In this document: positions 5,213-5,638 of the stretch, in pieces
How positions within the stretch are numbered: position 1 is the stretch's first letter
How the letters are laid out: every line of letters begins with the position of its first letter
Assembly (NCBI GenBank): GCA_937858455.1
Contig: CALLYN010000725.1
Location: 1 to 5,638, forward strand
Direction of reading: 5' to 3'
DNA: 5,638 nt
From: an uncultured Kouleothrix sp.
GTDB lineage: Bacteria; Chloroflexota; Chloroflexia; Chloroflexales; Roseiflexaceae
The notes under the pieces: model-generated
The model's database searches: none
Told to the model about the DNA's origin: nothing
What the model saw: only the letters and a program-made list of their open reading frames with translations
Made by a program: the position numbers and the translations under genes

Positions 5213-5638
5213 TTACTTCTCTCGGTAGCAAGGGTACGAGCCAAACACCTTGAACAGGCCGGTTTTGGCGCGGATGCGCGCCAGCAGCGCGGCGATGCGC
5301 GGCTCGGCGCGGTGGCCGTTGATGTCGACCAGAAAGATGTACTCGCCGAGCGTGGCCTTGCTCGGCCGCGACTCGAGCTTGGTCATGTTGACGCCCGCGC
5401 TGGCCAGCTCCTGCAGCGTCTCCACCAGGATGCCGGCGCGGTCTTCGGGGAAGCCAAAGCACAGGCTGGTTTTGTCGTCGCCGGTTGGCGCGCCGTCGTC
5501 GCGCCCCAGGATGATGAAGCGCGTCACGTTGTCGGCGCGGTCGTTGATGCTGCTGGCCAGAATGTGCGCGCCGGTGAGCTGGGCGGCGCGCAGCGTGCTG
5601 ATCGCCGCGGCCGGCCGCTCGTCGGCCAGCGCCTCGGC
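5213..5638 (-). CDS. pheA: Prephenate dehydratase, C-terminal part (5' end outside window)
   Basis: The last 141 residues of a prephenate dehydratase, which decarboxylates and dehydrates prephenate to phenylpyruvate in phenylalanine synthesis. The frame stays open to the window edge, so the gene starts beyond 5638. The visible part begins in the end of the catalytic PDT domain, with INDRADNVTRF: the TRF motif holds the threonine needed for catalysis in this family. An ACT regulatory domain follows, with KTSLCFGF, DRAGILVETLQEL (in the position of the GALV motif), the phenylalanine-binding ESRP motif, and the closing FGSYPCY. Allosteric inhibition by phenylalanine is therefore expected. The stop is TAA at 5213-5215. 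Whether the missing N-terminus includes a chorismate mutase domain cannot be seen. An internal GTG at 5527 is not the start, because the PDT motif lies upstream of it in frame. Confidence 0.92.
   Translation of the reverse strand, partial: AEALADERPAAAISTLRAAQLTGAHILASSINDRADNVTRFIILGRDDGAPTGDDKTSLCFGFPEDRAGILVETLQELASAGVNMTKLESRPSKATLGEYIFLVDINGHRAEPRIAALLARIRAKTGLFKVFGSYPCYREK

Noticed and set aside
5213..5527. A separate small ACT-domain protein starting at the GTG at 5527
   Set aside because: The same frame continues upstream to the window edge and encodes the end of the prephenate dehydratase catalytic domain, including residues just before the TRF motif.

Overview
The window is high-GC bacterial DNA with four protein genes. 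The most likely source is a filamentous member of Chloroflexota of the Roseiflexus/Kouleothrix type. That is inferred from protein character, GC-rich codon use and the dispersed hairpin repeats between genes; no rRNA or other marker gene is present to prove it.

Layout from left to right: (1) bases 1-59 hold a GC-rich hairpin repeat just past the end of ilvE. (2) ilvE, a branched-chain amino acid aminotransferase, lies on the minus strand at 60-983. (3) A 160-bp divergent intergenic region follows, with -10-like boxes facing both ways. (4) A membrane-bound orphan histidine kinase with a periplasmic CHASE sensor lies on the plus strand at 1144-2901. (5) A 361-bp tail-to-tail intergenic region (2902-3262) carries an intrinsic terminator and three further strong hairpins. 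(6) cimA, citramalate synthase, lies on the minus strand at 3263-4891. (7) A 321-bp region (4892-5212) holds another long palindrome. (8) The C-terminal part of pheA, prephenate dehydratase, lies on the minus strand from 5213 and runs off the right edge.

Three of the four genes belong to amino acid biosynthesis. CimA makes citramalate from pyruvate and acetyl-CoA, the entry to threonine-independent isoleucine synthesis. IlvE performs the last transamination to isoleucine, leucine and valine. PheA makes phenylpyruvate for phenylalanine. The kinase has no response regulator beside it and its signal is unknown.

The most unusual content is non-coding. Two intergenic regions carry related elements: a conserved left box, a perfect palindrome, and a conserved right box with a TGCCGCAGGC-like core. 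The palindromes share an apex (TTCCGCGC, a 3-nt loop, GCGCGGAA), but their outer arms differ completely between copies while staying perfectly self-complementary. Two copies lie on one side of cimA and one inverted copy lies on the other. A separate small repeat appears to have inserted in frame into cimA, adding about 21 residues next to the metal-binding site.
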